Under the pieces are notes generated by a model, which saw only the letters and a program-made list of their open reading frames with translations, had not been told where the DNA came from and searched no databases. Of a stretch of 64,000 bases of DNA, positions 63,481 through 64,000 are shown piece after piece. Each line of letters begins with the position of its first letter. Within the stretch, counting starts at the first letter, position 1. Location: NCBI GenBank assembly GCA_938050045.1, contig CALLJS010000003.1:1-64000 (forward strand), in the 5' to 3' direction. Source of the stretch: an uncultured Sphingomonadaceae bacterium. GTDB lineage: Bacteria > Pseudomonadota > Alphaproteobacteria > Sphingomonadales > Sphingomonadaceae. The position numbers and the translations under genes are program-made.

Positions 63481-63999
63481 TCAATATTGGAAACGCCACT
63501 GACCTATTTTTTCCCAAGGCCCCTCCATATAATAAAAAGCGGAAAGACCGATTATGGATAATGCAAAGGGCTCAAATTGGGCACTTAACGCTTCAAAACT
63601 TTGTTTTGCAATCTCTGCTTTCACCTTATTTTCTATGGTAATATGCAATCTCGGTTTTGATTGATCTTGCGCTATTAGCAGACTGGCAAAATTTTCCGCT
63701 ATCATAGAGCGCAATGCCATTAATTCGGGGCTATCGATATGAAATGCCGTGCCGCGCCCCAAATTGAGCAAACGATCTACTTGCGCATAAGGCGCGTCAT
63801 ATTCCCTTGTTAATCCAACGATATAACGTTTGATTTCTGGCCAATGCGCTGGCGGTAAATGATGGAATAATGTAATATGCGCATCCAGATAATTACGCTC
63901 AGGTGGGAAAAATTCACTGCGTAATTTATTAAAAAAACTCTGATCTTCCGATCCCATCATAGCCGTGATAATGATAGGCTCTGCCCGTGATATGGTCAT
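63481..63999 (-). CDS. 2'-5' RNA ligase/LigT-like 2H phosphoesterase
   Basis: 172 aa in the window. Two H-x-T motifs, HITLFHHL and RLHITIEN, about 80 residues apart, identify the 2H phosphoesterase fold. It opens or ligates 2'-5' or cyclic phosphodiesters in RNA; exact role unknown. The ATG at 63999 leaves only one base of the window upstream, so the true start may lie further right. Confidence 0.85.
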   Translation of the reverse strand: MTISRAEPIIITAMMGSEDQSFFNKLRSEFFPPERNYLDAHITLFHHLPPAHWPEIKRYIVGLTREYDAPYAQVDRLLNLGRGTAFHIDSPELMALRSMIAENFASLLIAQDQSKPRLHITIENKVKAEIAKQSFEALSAQFEPFALSIIGLSAFYYMEGPWEKIGQWRFQY

Positions 64000-64000
64000 A

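Noticed and set aside
1-64000. CRISPR array, IS element or prophage
   Set aside because: No spaced identical repeats of CRISPR type, transposase or phage structural gene was seen; the Xer proteins are of the housekeeping kind.

Overview
The window looks like a chromosomal segment of a low-GC member of the Sphingomonadales (Alphaproteobacteria). I infer this from the complete XrtA (exosortase A) exopolysaccharide locus with a divergent GNAT-ACP-hydrolase arm, the hrcA/rph-rdgB-hemW and rsmI-yraN-gshB/LpoA-like neighbourhoods, the DUF1178 and CvpA proteins and a DnaK promoter of alphaproteobacterial RpoH type. Base composition looks mid-40s % GC by eye, which is low for that order; genus cannot be given. 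Nearly all of the window is dense core genome, with short intergenic gaps and many ATGA-type start/stop overlaps.

Layout. 1-1.6 kb: an AtuA-like (DUF1446) gene running off the left edge, then tRNA-Arg(CCT). 1.86-4.85 kb: DUF1178, grxC and comF, a divergent methyltransferase, and a MutT-type Nudix enzyme. 4.9-5.4 kb: two tandem Flp/Fap pilin genes of 57 codons each. 5.5-11.1 kb: M48 lipoprotein protease, accA, xerD and two uncharacterised envelope proteins. 11.2-12.9 kb: aroK-aroB. 12.9-17.05 kb: Kef-type antiporter, IscU-like scaffold, CvpA and radA. 17.2-22 kb: large patatin-like protein, periplasmic MBL lipoprotein and a flavin disulfide-oxidoreductase-like enzyme. 22.1-25.3 kb: dnaK-dnaJ. 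25.5-27.9 kb: PCuAC lipoprotein, HExxH protein and MATE pump. 28.0-30.1 kb: the one clearly accessory stretch (below). 30.1-35.5 kb: hrcA-grpE, then divergent rph-rdgB-hemW and xerC. 35.5-35.8 kb: intergenic palindromic repeats. 35.8-39.3 kb: gshB, yraN, rsmI and a divergent LpoA-like lipoprotein. 39.3-44.1 kb: def, an Lrp regulator divergent from an indoleamine 2,3-dioxygenase, recR, and fmt-truA. 44.1-63.06 kb: the XrtA locus. 63.3 kb: tRNA-Met(CAT), then a 2'-5' RNA ligase-like protein at the right edge.

The XrtA locus has ten minus-strand genes from export protein to amidotransferase (export lipoprotein, chain-length protein, tyrosine autokinase, beta-barrel, ATPase, deacetylase, FemAB, glycosyltransferase, exosortase A with C-terminal EpsI domain, amidotransferase). 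They are preceded by a two-gene unit (acyl-CoA ligase, PLP decarboxylase). A divergent four-gene unit (GNAT, acyl carrier protein, two hydrolases) completes it. Together they should make, modify, export and anchor an exopolysaccharide and its sorted proteins. No PEP-CTERM substrate is encoded in the window.

Most noteworthy signals: (1) a GntP-family permease gene whose middle has been replaced by an AT-rich cassette of about 0.5 kb, carrying its own promoter, ribosome binding site and an antisense gene for a double-glycine-leader, GxxxG-containing bacteriocin-like peptide; (2) an AT-rich orphan gene beside it with an R-x4-H (HEPN-like) motif; (3) two core enzymes, RdgB and peptide deformylase, carrying in-frame 15-nt tandem expansions (5-residue repeats); (4) an unresolved acyl/amine chemistry module within the XrtA locus; (5) an RpoH-like dnaK promoter and a direct-repeat operator candidate between the MBL and oxidoreductase genes.
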